Shown piece by piece: positions 1 to 6,704 of a DNA stretch of 64,000 nucleotides. The DNA comes from Dickeya zeae NCPPB 2538 (GTDB lineage Bacteria > Pseudomonadota > Gammaproteobacteria > Enterobacterales > Enterobacteriaceae): positions 2,714,890-2,778,889 of the forward strand of contig NZ_CM001977.1 of NCBI RefSeq assembly GCF_000406165.1, written 5' to 3'. Position 1 is the first letter of the stretch, and each line of letters starts with the position of its first letter. The translations under genes were made by a program, and so were the position numbers. The notes below the pieces were generated by a model. It ran no database searches, was not told the origin of the DNA, and saw only the letters and a list, made by a program, of their open reading frames with translations.

Positions 1-352
1 AGTGGGGCTTGAGCACCGGGGTGCCGTGGCCGGTCTGGGAGTCGGCGAAGCGCACGAACAGGGTCGGCGCGGGGTTCAGCTCGTTGAACTCCTTGCGCTT
101 GTCGGCGTAGTTCATGCCGACGCAGAGGATTTTGGACGGCGCGACGATGACCGGCAGGAAGGTGACGTCGGCGACGGCGACATCCGGGGTGTCGGTCTGG
201 AAGGCAGCGGCCTCGTGCAGCGCCTGACCGGCCAGCAGGGCTTTCAGGTCGGCGTAGCGGTCACCGAGACGGCTGCCCAAATCGATCAGACCCGCTGGTG
301 TGTGGATCCCGTAACTGTTTTTGCCCTGATGGCGATAACTTGCAAGTTTCAT
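1..352 (-). CDS. Fumarylacetoacetate hydrolase family protein, 5' part only
   Basis: The minus strand is open from an ATG at 352 to the left edge (117 codons, no stop), so only the N-terminal part is present. The start has a fair ribosome binding site (AGGTG, 6 nt upstream). The visible protein contains KILCVGMNYADKRKE and, further on, PTLFVRFADSQTGHGTPV, the pattern that opens the catalytic domain of FAH-family hydrolases/isomerases (metal-dependent cleavage or isomerisation of acylpyruvates and related oxo acids in the cytoplasm). The substrate cannot be told. It follows an MFS transporter and a PrpF/YbhH-type tautomerase on the same strand, so a role in breakdown of an imported organic acid is an inference. 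Confidence 0.85.
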   Translation of the reverse strand, partial: MKLASYRHQGKNSYGIHTPAGLIDLGSRLGDRYADLKALLAGQALHEAAAFQTDTPDVAVADVTFLPVIVAPSKILCVGMNYADKRKEFNELNPAPTLFVRFADSQTGHGTPVLKPH

Positions 353-457
353 GATTACACCTGGTGTTAGTGCAATAGCGACTCTGTACCGGCTGTATAA
401 CTCTCTTCAGCAGCGGTATCCCTTTTTTATTTCTCAGACTTTTCTGGCATGTGGATT

Positions 458-479
458 ATCGGGTAATGACTTACCCGAT
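458..479. repeat. Perfect stem-loop between the MFS gene and the FAH gene
   Basis: ATCGGGTAA and TTACCCGAT form a perfect 9-bp stem around the 4-nt loop TGAC. No T tract follows on either strand, so it is not a standard terminator. It lies in the 143-nt gap between the MFS stop and the FAH start and may tune or protect the intercistronic mRNA. Confidence 0.5.
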
Positions 480-495
480 GATTCATTACAGAGGG

Positions 496-1740
496 TTATT
501 TATTACTTTGTGCCGCGACTAAATTCACTCGTTGAATACCATTGAGGTAAGTCGCCACCAAAATACCGCCAATCAGCAATGCAATAATAAACGCCGTCAT
601 ACCCAGCCAGCCTGCGGCCGAGAAGATAAGCCCGTTGCAATAACCAACGACGGAGCCGCCCATATAGTAGAAGAACAGATACAGTGCCGTTGCCTGACCA
701 CGAGCATGGGTAGCATTTTTACTGACCCAGCTTAATCCAATCGAGTGGCAACCGAAGAAACAGCCAGTAAACAGAATGGCACCAATGACAAACATCGGCA
801 GGTTAGCGGTTAACGTCAGTAACATACCGCCGATCATAATCATGAATAATGCGGACAACACTTTCAGCGCGCCGTATTTTTGTGACAAGCGCCCTGCTTG
901 CGGTGCAGTAAAAAAGCTCATGATGAAACTAAAGGAAATCAACCCGGCATTGGCATGAGACACATTGAAAGGCTCACGTGCCAAATAGAAGGCCAGATAA
1001 TTATACAGTGAGGTGAACACACCAAAAATAATGAAGCTAACCACATACATCAGTGATAACTTTTTATTTTTGAAATGTGCCTGCGCCCCTTTCACGATGT
1101 AAGAAAAGTTCAGGCTGGTACTGGCTTTGAAGTTTTTCGATGCAGGCAGAATCATAGCAACCAACAGTGCGGCAAACATCAGCGTCAGGGCAAAACCATA
1201 GAAAATAACATCAATAGACACATGCCCAATCAATTGGCTGGCAACCACGCGGCCTGACATTCCGCCAATCGAGTTACCAAATACAAAATACCCGGTCACC
1301 ACCCCGGCGACTACCGGTGCGACTTCTTCGCTGATATAAGCGGTGGCGGCTGCCGCGATACCACTTAATGACAGACCAATCACACCACGGACCATCACCA
1401 GCAATGCCCAGGATTTAACCAGCGGGCAAATCAGCGTCAGCAAACCGCCCAGCAGCAGCGATACCACAATCAGACGTTTACGTCCGTAACGGTCGGCTAA
1501 TGTACCGGTAAACAACAACCCGATAGCCAGCATGGCGGTTTCTGCCGACAAAATAATACTGACCTGGCTGACCGGAATGTCATAATCTTTAGCCAATACA
1601 GGGAGTAATGGTTGAATAAAAAATAAAGAGGCCAGTTCAGCCAGGCCGGAAAAAGCCAGTGCGAAAATGACACGCATGTATTGCGTAATATTCACGGATG
1701 CTTCCTGACTTTGTGATGTAGGCGCCTTAATTGCACTCAT
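496..1740 (-). CDS. MFS transporter, 12 membrane segments
   Basis: 414 residues, the usual length of a 12-segment major facilitator protein. After a short hydrophilic N terminus the sequence alternates hydrophobic segments. The MFS signature loop between segments 2 and 3 is visible as GTLADRYGRKRLIV, and a weaker copy in the second half reads AGRLSQKYGALKVL. It is most like the YnfM-type inner-membrane permeases; the substrate cannot be read from sequence. It lies 69 nt downstream of the ybhH-like gene and 143 nt upstream of the FAH-family gene, all on the minus strand, which suggests it imports the organic acid these enzymes handle (inference). Confidence 0.85.
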   Translation of the reverse strand: MSAIKAPTSQSQEASVNITQYMRVIFALAFSGLAELASLFFIQPLLPVLAKDYDIPVSQVSIILSAETAMLAIGLLFTGTLADRYGRKRLIVVSLLLGGLLTLICPLVKSWALLVMVRGVIGLSLSGIAAAATAYISEEVAPVVAGVVTGYFVFGNSIGGMSGRVVASQLIGHVSIDVIFYGFALTLMFAALLVAMILPASKNFKASTSLNFSYIVKGAQAHFKNKKLSLMYVVSFIIFGVFTSLYNYLAFYLAREPFNVSHANAGLISFSFIMSFFTAPQAGRLSQKYGALKVLSALFMIMIGGMLLTLTANLPMFVIGAILFTGCFFGCHSIGLSWVSKNATHARGQATALYLFFYYMGGSVVGYCNGLIFSAAGWLGMTAFIIALLIGGILVATYLNGIQRVNLVAAQSNK

Positions 1741-1809
1741 AATAACCTCACAATATAGTTTTAGGGATACAGGGGGAAATAAAACAACGAGTTATTACAT
1801 TAATTATTC

Positions 1810-2904
1810 TTAAATATCTTCCGTTTCCAGAGCGTATGAAGGAACATAAACATTACCGACAAATAACTTTCTTGCCGTTCGAATAACCGAAGCCCGAATA
1901 TCTTCGTGACGCTCACCATTTTTCATCAGCGACACGGCGATTTTTCCACTTGGGTGTTCAATAGTGACGTTTTCCAGGAACGCCGTTCTGTCTTTTTCTG
2001 ACAGCACATCTTGTGCCACGCTGCCTTCAACCACACAGGCAGTAGAAATACCGATAGACCCGGTAATCGCCAGCGAGCGATGGCAGTTGTGCGGCATAAA
2101 GTAGCGCACCTGAATCGTGCCACCGGCATTCGGCGGGCTGAGTAATACGGGTTTGGGAATCACTTTATTGCTGACATCCCCCAGCCCCATCGCCTGCCCG
2201 GCTTGCAAACGGATATGTTCCAGTCGTTGCATAAACGCCTGATCCGTTTCCAGTGCCTGCGGCGACTCGCTACCGGTTTTATCCAGTGAGCGGGCATCGA
2301 TCAGCACCATCGGCATCGCCATATCGATACAGGTCACCGCGACGCCATCAAACACATCGCGTACGTTGCCAGTGGGAAACAGTTTGCCGGTTTTACTGCC
2401 AGCAGAATTCAGAAAGGTCAGGCCGACCGGTGCCGCGCTGCCGGGTACACCGTCGATTGTCGTTTCGCCGTCGTACTCGACGCATTGTTGCGGCGTGTGG
2501 ATGTCGGCATCCACCATCGTCCCGGTATTCAGGTTACGAATGCGTACCCGTGTGGTAGGATGCCGGGCGCTCACCAGCCCATGTTCAATCGCGAACGGCC
2601 CCACCGCGCACAGCATGTTGCCGCAGTTGGGTGTGGTATCAACCCGGCGCTCTTTGACCATCACCTGTGCAAACAGGTAATCGACATCCGCCTCTGGATG
2701 GGTCGATTTGCTGACAATGGCGACTTTACTGGTCTGCGGCGCACCACCGCCAATGCCATCGATCTCCAGCTCATGGCCGGAGCCCATTAAGGCCAGCAAC
2801 ACCTCGTCACGCTGTTCGCTATCTTGCGGTAAATCACTGGCCAGAATTACCGGGCCTTTCGATGTACCACCGCGCATTAATACACAGGGAATCTTTACCA
2901 TCAC
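1810..2904 (-). CDS. ybhH: PrpF/GalD family tautomerase, YbhH-like
   Basis: 364 residues of the PrpF isomerase superfamily (diaminopimelate-epimerase fold). Family hallmarks are the N-terminal MRGGTSKG, the DTTPNCGNM motif carrying the catalytic Cys, DGIGGG, and MPHNCHRSL with a second Cys. The order and wording follow E. coli YbhH closely (DVSNKVIPKPVL, VTCIDMAMP). The best-studied relative is 4-oxalomesaconate tautomerase GalD of gallate breakdown, so keto-enol or double-bond isomerisation of a tricarboxylic or oxo acid is likely; the real substrate here is unknown. The gene diverges from a YbhD-like LysR regulator, the same arrangement as in E. coli. The start could be at 2904 or the next codon (2901), since the protein begins with two Met. 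Confidence 0.85.
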   Translation of the reverse strand: MMVKIPCVLMRGGTSKGPVILASDLPQDSEQRDEVLLALMGSGHELEIDGIGGGAPQTSKVAIVSKSTHPEADVDYLFAQVMVKERRVDTTPNCGNMLCAVGPFAIEHGLVSARHPTTRVRIRNLNTGTMVDADIHTPQQCVEYDGETTIDGVPGSAAPVGLTFLNSAGSKTGKLFPTGNVRDVFDGVAVTCIDMAMPMVLIDARSLDKTGSESPQALETDQAFMQRLEHIRLQAGQAMGLGDVSNKVIPKPVLLSPPNAGGTIQVRYFMPHNCHRSLAITGSIGISTACVVEGSVAQDVLSEKDRTAFLENVTIEHPSGKIAVSLMKNGERHEDIRASVIRTARKLFVGNVYVPSYALETEDI

Positions 2905-3062
2905 GTTATCTCACGCTGTAACTGCTTCTGATGGCACAAGCATTCCATAGCACTATCAATGAATCTAATGTCAAAAAAATACCGATTAATTCATTTCTTG
3001 CATTAATCAAGAGACCGGTACAGATTATCTTGTCAGTACCCCGTCAACAGGAGAGAACCCCC

Positions 3063-3989
3063 ATGCAGCATGAGCTTCAGGGCATTAAGGCATTTGTGAA
3101 AATTGCGGATACCGGCTGTTTTACCAAAGCCTCAGAGTTGTTGCATATTTCTCAACCTGCGTTGACGCGGCGGATAAAAAAACTGGAAGAGAGCCTGGGA
3201 ACTGCGCTGTTTGAACGTTCGACTCGCCGGGTCAGCCTGACCGCCGTCGGCAAAAGTTTTTTGCCCAACGCAAGAAACCTCATTGATTTTTATGAAAACT
3301 CGATCCTGAATATTCAGGAGATGGCGTCACACCAAACCGGCTTTGTCACGTTGTCATGTATTCCAACCGCCGCCTTTTATTTCCTGCCTGCGGTGATTCG
3401 TAATTACAACGAACACTACCCAAATATACGCATTCGTATACTGGAACACAGCGCAAGCGACTGTCTGGACGCCGTGCTCAACGGGGACGCGGATTTTGGT
3501 ATTAATATGATCAACGTCACACACTTTAATGTGGAGTTCATACCGCTGGTGAATGAGCCTTTTGTACTGGCCTGCCGACGCGACCACCCGCTGGCAGAGA
3601 AGTCACTGGTGATGTGGGAAGAACTGGCCGATTACCCGCTGATTGGCGTGAGACGCTCCAGCGGCAACCGGTTATTGATTGAACAGGCACTGGAAAACAG
3701 CGCCTGGAAACCGAATTGGTTTTATGAAGTACGTCACCTCTCCACCTCCCTGGGTATGGTGGAAGCCGGTTTAGGGATTGCGGCGGTGCCCAGTCTGGCG
3801 ATGCCGCGCGACGAGCACCACGTGTTAGTGAGTAAGCCGTTGATAGAGCCCGTCGTGCGCAGAACACTCGGGGTGGTGCAACGTAAAGATTCCACGTTGA
3901 GTCCAGCGGCAGAGCGCTTTAAAGATATGTTGATGCATCTGTGGTCTAACGAGAAAAACAGCCCCTGGATCGGCAAGTTTAACCTGTAA
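3063..3989 (+). CDS. ybhD: LysR-family regulator, YbhD-like
   Basis: 308 residues. The N-terminal winged helix-turn-helix starts at ELQGIKAFVKIADTGCFTKA and includes HISQPALTRRIKKLEE, typical of LysR proteins; the rest is the two-lobed effector-binding domain (GFVTLSCIPTAA onward). I place the start at the ATG at 3063, which has AGGAG 9 nt upstream; the frame is open further upstream but that part does not look like protein. It diverges from the ybhH-like gene with about 160 nt between the starts, so it is the probable regulator of the tautomerase-MFS-FAH genes, presumably sensing an organic acid (inference from arrangement). Confidence 0.85.
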   Translation: MQHELQGIKAFVKIADTGCFTKASELLHISQPALTRRIKKLEESLGTALFERSTRRVSLTAVGKSFLPNARNLIDFYENSILNIQEMASHQTGFVTLSCIPTAAFYFLPAVIRNYNEHYPNIRIRILEHSASDCLDAVLNGDADFGINMINVTHFNVEFIPLVNEPFVLACRRDHPLAEKSLVMWEELADYPLIGVRRSSGNRLLIEQALENSAWKPNWFYEVRHLSTSLGMVEAGLGIAAVPSLAMPRDEHHVLVSKPLIEPVVRRTLGVVQRKDSTLSPAAERFKDMLMHLWSNEKNSPWIGKFNL

Positions 3990-4150
3990 ATATCGAGCGG
4001 ACATGACTACTGAGTGATGCCGTTCAATTCACGCACCGCATCATATGCGATGACAGGTACGGCACGGCATGCTATCCGTAATCATGTCGGCGGATAGCCT
4101 CATCCGTTGTTGTCAGCGTATCCCCTCTATACTGCACGTCAGGAGCACCT

Positions 4151-5230
4151 ATGCCAGCGACCATCACGTCACATGACACCCCGCACTATAACCGGCAAAC
4201 CGGGCGTTTTTTCAATCCGCGCCCGTCGACGGCTCCGAGGATGAGTCTGTGGCAAAGCCTGTCACTGCTGTGGCGGCTGGGTTTTCAGCGCAAAGGGCGT
4301 GTACCGGCTAAACGGTTACCGACGCTATCCCCCAACCTGACCGCGTTCCTCGCCGCCGATGAGCGCCTTAAATTTATCTGGTTCGGGCACTCCACTTTAC
4401 TGCTTAATCTGGATGATACCCGCATCCTGATAGACCCAGTCTTTTCCGCCAGCGTCTCCCCTTTTAGCTTTATGTTCCGCCGCTTTCAGCCCCCCGTGCT
4501 GGCACGTGAAGCCCTGCCGGATATCGACCTCATCCTGCTATCGCACGACCACTACGATCATCTCGACGAGCAAACCATCCGCGCTTTTCGTGACACCACA
4601 ACCCGCTTTATCGCCCCACTGAAAGTGGGTCAACGCCTGCAAAAATGGGGGATCGACGCCAGCCGTATTCAGGAGCTGGACTGGTATCACTCTCATACGT
4701 TTCACGGCATTCGCTTTACCGCCACACCGTCGCACCATTTTTCCGGCCGCAGTATGTCTGATCGTAACACCACGCTGTGGGCCTCCTGGGTGATCGAAGG
4801 CCAACGGGAACGTCTCTTTTTTAGTGGTGATTCTGGTTACGGCGAACATTTCCGTGAGATTGGTGAACGCTTTGGTCCGTTTGATCTCGCCTTCATGGAA
4901 AACGGCCAGTACAACGAACGCTGGCCAGACTCACACATGCACCCGGAGCAGACTATACAGGCGGTACAAGACGTAAAAGCCCGCCAGTTCATGCCCATCC
5001 ATTGGGGCATGTTTGCGCTGGCGTTTCACGACTGGGCCGACCCGGTGCAACACAGCAGCCAGTTAGCGCAAGCGCGACAGCTACCGATGCTGACACCGAT
5101 GCTGGGTGAAGTGGTCACGCTGGGGACCCCCACAACCACACCGATGTGGTGGGAGAAAAACATTGATGCCCTGCCGTCCAGCCCTATCGTAGAATTCACG
5201 AAAATAAAAGGTAATGATATATGCCCTTAA
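4151..5230 (+). CDS. MBL-fold metal-dependent hydrolase
   Basis: 359 residues. The metallo-beta-lactamase motif SHDHYDHLD is at residues 131-139, preceded by WFGHST at 77-82; later HFSGR and the metal-ligand stretch FFSGDSGYG are visible, and a late MPIHWGMF holds another ligand His. This layout matches the UlaG/NAPE-PLD-like branch of the superfamily (lipid phosphodiesterases, lactonases and proteins of unknown function). There is no signal peptide, so it is cytoplasmic. The start has AGGAG 6 nt upstream. It stands alone between the LysR gene and mgtC and is followed at once by a palindromic hairpin. The substrate is not predictable. Confidence 0.85.
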   Translation: MPATITSHDTPHYNRQTGRFFNPRPSTAPRMSLWQSLSLLWRLGFQRKGRVPAKRLPTLSPNLTAFLAADERLKFIWFGHSTLLLNLDDTRILIDPVFSASVSPFSFMFRRFQPPVLAREALPDIDLILLSHDHYDHLDEQTIRAFRDTTTRFIAPLKVGQRLQKWGIDASRIQELDWYHSHTFHGIRFTATPSHHFSGRSMSDRNTTLWASWVIEGQRERLFFSGDSGYGEHFREIGERFGPFDLAFMENGQYNERWPDSHMHPEQTIQAVQDVKARQFMPIHWGMFALAFHDWADPVQHSSQLAQARQLPMLTPMLGEVVTLGTPTTTPMWWEKNIDALPSSPIVEFTKIKGNDICP

Positions 5231-5267
5231 TTATACCAATGTATCGTCAAGGGATACGATGGTATAA
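5231..5267 (+). repeat. Imperfect inverted repeat directly after the MBL gene
   Basis: It begins on the base after the stop codon. TTATACCAATGTATC pairs with GGATACGATGGTATAA with a few mismatches. There is no clear T tract, so it may be a processing or Rho-assisted end, or an operator. The intrinsic terminator proper is at 5322-5352. Confidence 0.45.
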
Positions 5268-5321
5268 TTACTGCTTAATTTTGACCTAACCAGATTATTT
5301 ATTCTCCGGTTTACCCTCAGT

Positions 5322-5352
5322 AAAAACCGCCTTTTTTATAAGACGGTTTTTT
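5322..5352 (+). terminator. Intrinsic terminator after the MBL gene
   Basis: AAAACCGCCTT and AAGACGGTTTTTT form a stem with one mismatch, a short T/A-rich loop and a T6 tail on the plus strand. The complement also ends in T5, so it could act in both directions. It separates the MBL gene from the mgtC promoter. Confidence 0.7.
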
Positions 5353-5412
5353 ACATTTCCCCTTAACAACTGAGTCCGTTTTATATACGCAGGATGACTA
5401 TAGGTAGCTTTC

Positions 5413-5429
5413 CAAACGAAAACTAAACA
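5413..5429 (-). promoter_or_regulatory. Candidate PhoP box in reverse orientation
   Basis: Read on the minus strand, TGTTTA-N5-CGTTTG fits the PhoP box (T/G)GTTTA-N5-(T/G)GTTTA with one perfect half and one 4/6 half. It is about 80-95 nt upstream of the inferred mgtC transcription start. From memory, PhoP boxes far upstream and in reverse orientation have been described for Salmonella mgtC and pagC. A poorer forward match (GGTATT-N5-GCTTTA) lies at 5462-5478. Neither is proven. Confidence 0.35.
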
Positions 5430-5496
5430 AAAGCGGATAAAAACCCAATAAATACGCCAAAGGTATTTTTACGCTTTACATAATTTATTGGATGAC

Positions 5497-5502
5497 TATA
5501 AT
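5497..5502 (+). promoter_or_regulatory. -10 element of the mgtC promoter
   Basis: A perfect TATAAT. A start about 7 nt later (near 5509) gives a leader of about 295 nt up to the mgtC start at 5805, essentially the 296 nt reported for the Salmonella mgtCBR leader. No good -35 hexamer is visible, as expected for an activator-dependent promoter. Confidence 0.6.
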
Positions 5503-5526
5503 CAGGCCAAATTTCATAGGAGCACT

Positions 5527-5568
5527 ATGTTGGACAGTCACCCTTACATAACTATCAAGGCAAGCTAA
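5527..5568 (+). CDS. Short leader ORF 1 of mgtC, 13 codons (mgtM-like position)
   Basis: Encodes MLDSHPYITIKAS. It has a strong ribosome binding site (AGGAG, 4 nt before the ATG), better than many real genes nearby. It lies near the start of the mgtC leader, the place of mgtM in Salmonella. Its last codons (AAG GCA AGC) contain GGCAAGC at 5559-5565, which is complementary to GCTTGCC at 5586-5592. A ribosome on the end of this ORF would therefore mask one arm of a hairpin and leave 5586-5592 free for the competing hairpin 5583-5607. It probably acts as a sensor of translation speed rather than as a functional peptide (inference). Confidence 0.6.
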   Translation: MLDSHPYITIKAS

Positions 5569-5607
5569 CGCATACCTCCTGCGCTGCTTGCCGAACCGGC
5601 GGGCAGC
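5559..5607 (+). promoter_or_regulatory. Mutually exclusive hairpins after leader ORF 1
   Basis: Structure 1: GGCAAGC (5559-5565) pairs with GCTTGCC (5586-5592), with CGCA (5569-5572) pairing TGCG (5580-5583) inside it. Structure 2: 5583-5593 pairs fully with 5597-5607 (11 bp including two G-U pairs, 3-nt loop). They share 5583 and 5586-5592 and so cannot coexist. Since the first arm is inside leader ORF 1, translation of that ORF should favour structure 2. This is attenuator logic like that described for Salmonella mgtM. Confidence 0.6.
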
Positions 5608-5620
5608 AATCCACCTCATT

Positions 5621-5678
5621 ATGACGATTGCATCCCTATACTGTAAAAAACGCTTATTAACGCGAGAAAAATCGTCAT
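5621..5678 (+). repeat. Inverted repeat enclosing the start of leader ORF 2
   Basis: ATGACGATT (5621-5629) and AATCGTCAT (5670-5678) are perfect 9-bp complements. The second arm contains the first two bases of the leader ORF 2 start codon (5677-5679), so pairing would hide that start. Confidence 0.5.
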
Positions 5679-5727
5679 GTTCATGTTTAAAAATTCATTA
5701 TTTCCCCCACCGTCGATACGGTACTGA
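5677..5727 (+). CDS. Short leader ORF 2 of mgtC with three consecutive Pro codons (mgtP-like)
   Basis: Sixteen codons, MFMFKNSLFPPPSIRY, with Pro codons CCC CCA CCG in a row. The ribosome binding site is weak. The position between leader ORF 1 and mgtC and the proline content match the Salmonella mgtP ORF, whose translation reports proline-charged tRNA and EF-P status. The codons after the Pro run form a small hairpin (5709-5722), and the stop codon overlaps the first base of the hairpin 5727-5744. Ribosome stalling at the Pro run would change folding of the last 80 nt before mgtC (inference). Confidence 0.6.
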   Translation: MFMFKNSLFPPPSIRY

Positions 5728-5744
5728 TCACCCTTCCGGGTGAT
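5727..5744 (+). promoter_or_regulatory. Hairpin after leader ORF 2
   Basis: ATCACCC and GGGTGAT form a perfect 7-bp stem with loop TTCC. It starts on the last base of the leader ORF 2 stop codon, so a terminating ribosome would block it. A second small stem, GTGCT/AGCAC, follows at 5756-5771. Neither has a T tract, so any attenuation here is more likely Rho-dependent or translational. Confidence 0.5.
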
Positions 5745-5804
5745 AACCTTATCGCGTGCTAAATAAAGCACATATTTAATTCTTCCAGCAAAATGGAGGA
5801 AAGT

Positions 5805-6482
5805 ATGTTGATGCTTCCTTATATTTCAAATTTACTGGCAGCAATGCTGCTGGGGGCGCTCATCGGTGCCGAAAGACAATGGCGCCAGCGTATGGCAGGT
5901 CTGCGCACGAATGCATTGGTCGCGACGGGTGCCGCGGTTTTTATTCTTGGCTCAGTGTTTACCTCTCCTGACAGTCCAGGCCGTATTGCGGCACAGATTG
6001 TCTCCGGTATTGGCTTTCTCGGTGCAGGAGTGATCATGCGTGAAGGCATGAATGTTCATGGTCTGAATACCGCAGCAACGCTTTGGTGCTCAGCAGGTAT
6101 TGGTGTGTTGTGTGGATTGGGGCAGTTTTGGAATGCGGCGGCGGCAACATTGGTTATCCTTTGTGCCAATATATTGTTACGTGAAGCTGCACAACGGATT
6201 AATCAATTCCCCAATACATTGGAAGAGGAAAAATGCTATATCCTGAAGGTCACCTGCAACAATGAATATGAAAATACTGTCCGCCAGCTATTACTTGATA
6301 CGGTAGACGAATTGGCGCTCAGTCTGCAGGGGTTCGGGTCTGTTTGTACGAAAGAAGAAGACCACACAGAAATCCGCGCAGAGCTTATTAGCGGCACCGA
6401 TTATCGAAAAAACATGAATATTATTATGTCCAGAATCAGTGGACACGAAAATATTACCTCAGTACGCTGGAGTGTAGAATAA
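5805..6482 (+). CDS. mgtC: MgtC, PhoPQ-type virulence and Mg-stress membrane protein
   Basis: 225 residues from ATG 5805. An in-frame ATG at 5793 would give 229, but the sequence GGAGGA that serves as ribosome binding site for 5805 lies inside those first codons, and 5793 itself has none. The N-terminal half is the MgtC/SapB membrane domain (about four or five segments) with the family motifs LLGALIGAERQWRQR and GIGFLGAGVI; the C-terminal half is a soluble ACT-like domain. It is nearly word-for-word like Salmonella MgtC in the membrane half. MgtC inhibits the F1Fo ATP synthase and helps survival in low Mg and in hosts. No mgtB or mgtR follows. Expression is likely set by the leader at 5509-5804. 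Confidence 0.93.
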   Translation: MLMLPYISNLLAAMLLGALIGAERQWRQRMAGLRTNALVATGAAVFILGSVFTSPDSPGRIAAQIVSGIGFLGAGVIMREGMNVHGLNTAATLWCSAGIGVLCGLGQFWNAAAATLVILCANILLREAAQRINQFPNTLEEEKCYILKVTCNNEYENTVRQLLLDTVDELALSLQGFGSVCTKEEDHTEIRAELISGTDYRKNMNIIMSRISGHENITSVRWSVE

Positions 6483-6704
6483 GGTTAACCCCTTCACTCC
6501 CGGAAGGGAGCATAGAGAGAGTATTTAAGATAACGTCACGCTGCCTAAATCACTGATCGACTGTATCGACTGTTGCGTAGCAAGTAACCCAGAATTTAAA
6601 AGTCGCTCGGGGTTTCTTGCCCAGGCGGCATTAGAGCGAATTTCATCCCTGCGCAGACCTTTATTCAGAAACCTGCTTCGGCAGGTTTTTTGTTTGCACC
6701 GATA
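6483..6704 (+). ncRNA. Structured 3' region of mgtC, candidate 3'UTR-derived small RNA
   Basis: No credible ORF. It contains a 5-bp GNRA-like hairpin (CTCCC-GGAA-GGGAG) just after mgtC, a perfect 9-nt tandem repeat ATCGACTGT x2 (6556-6573), an 11-bp stem with one mismatch (6580-6590 with 6610-6620), and a strong terminator at 6669-6692. Several stems plus an Hfq-type terminator with a T tail suggest a small RNA released from, or started within, the mgtC 3' end. I do not recognise it as a known family. Confidence 0.3.
6669..6692 (+). terminator. Intrinsic terminator of the mgtC transcript
   Basis: AAACCTGC and GCAGGTTT form an 8-bp stem around a UUCG tetraloop, followed by three more T and TG on the plus strand. 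The minus strand lacks a matching T tract, so it mainly ends plus-strand transcripts. Confidence 0.85.

Noticed and set aside
2..370. Plus-strand open frame at the left edge
   Set aside because: It is the complement of the FAH-family gene, which has clear family motifs and a ribosome binding site on the minus strand.
5793..5804. Upstream ATG of mgtC
   Set aside because: No ribosome binding site precedes it, and its codons contain the GGAGGA that serves the ATG at 5805. It cannot be fully excluded since Salmonella MgtC is annotated with the longer start.
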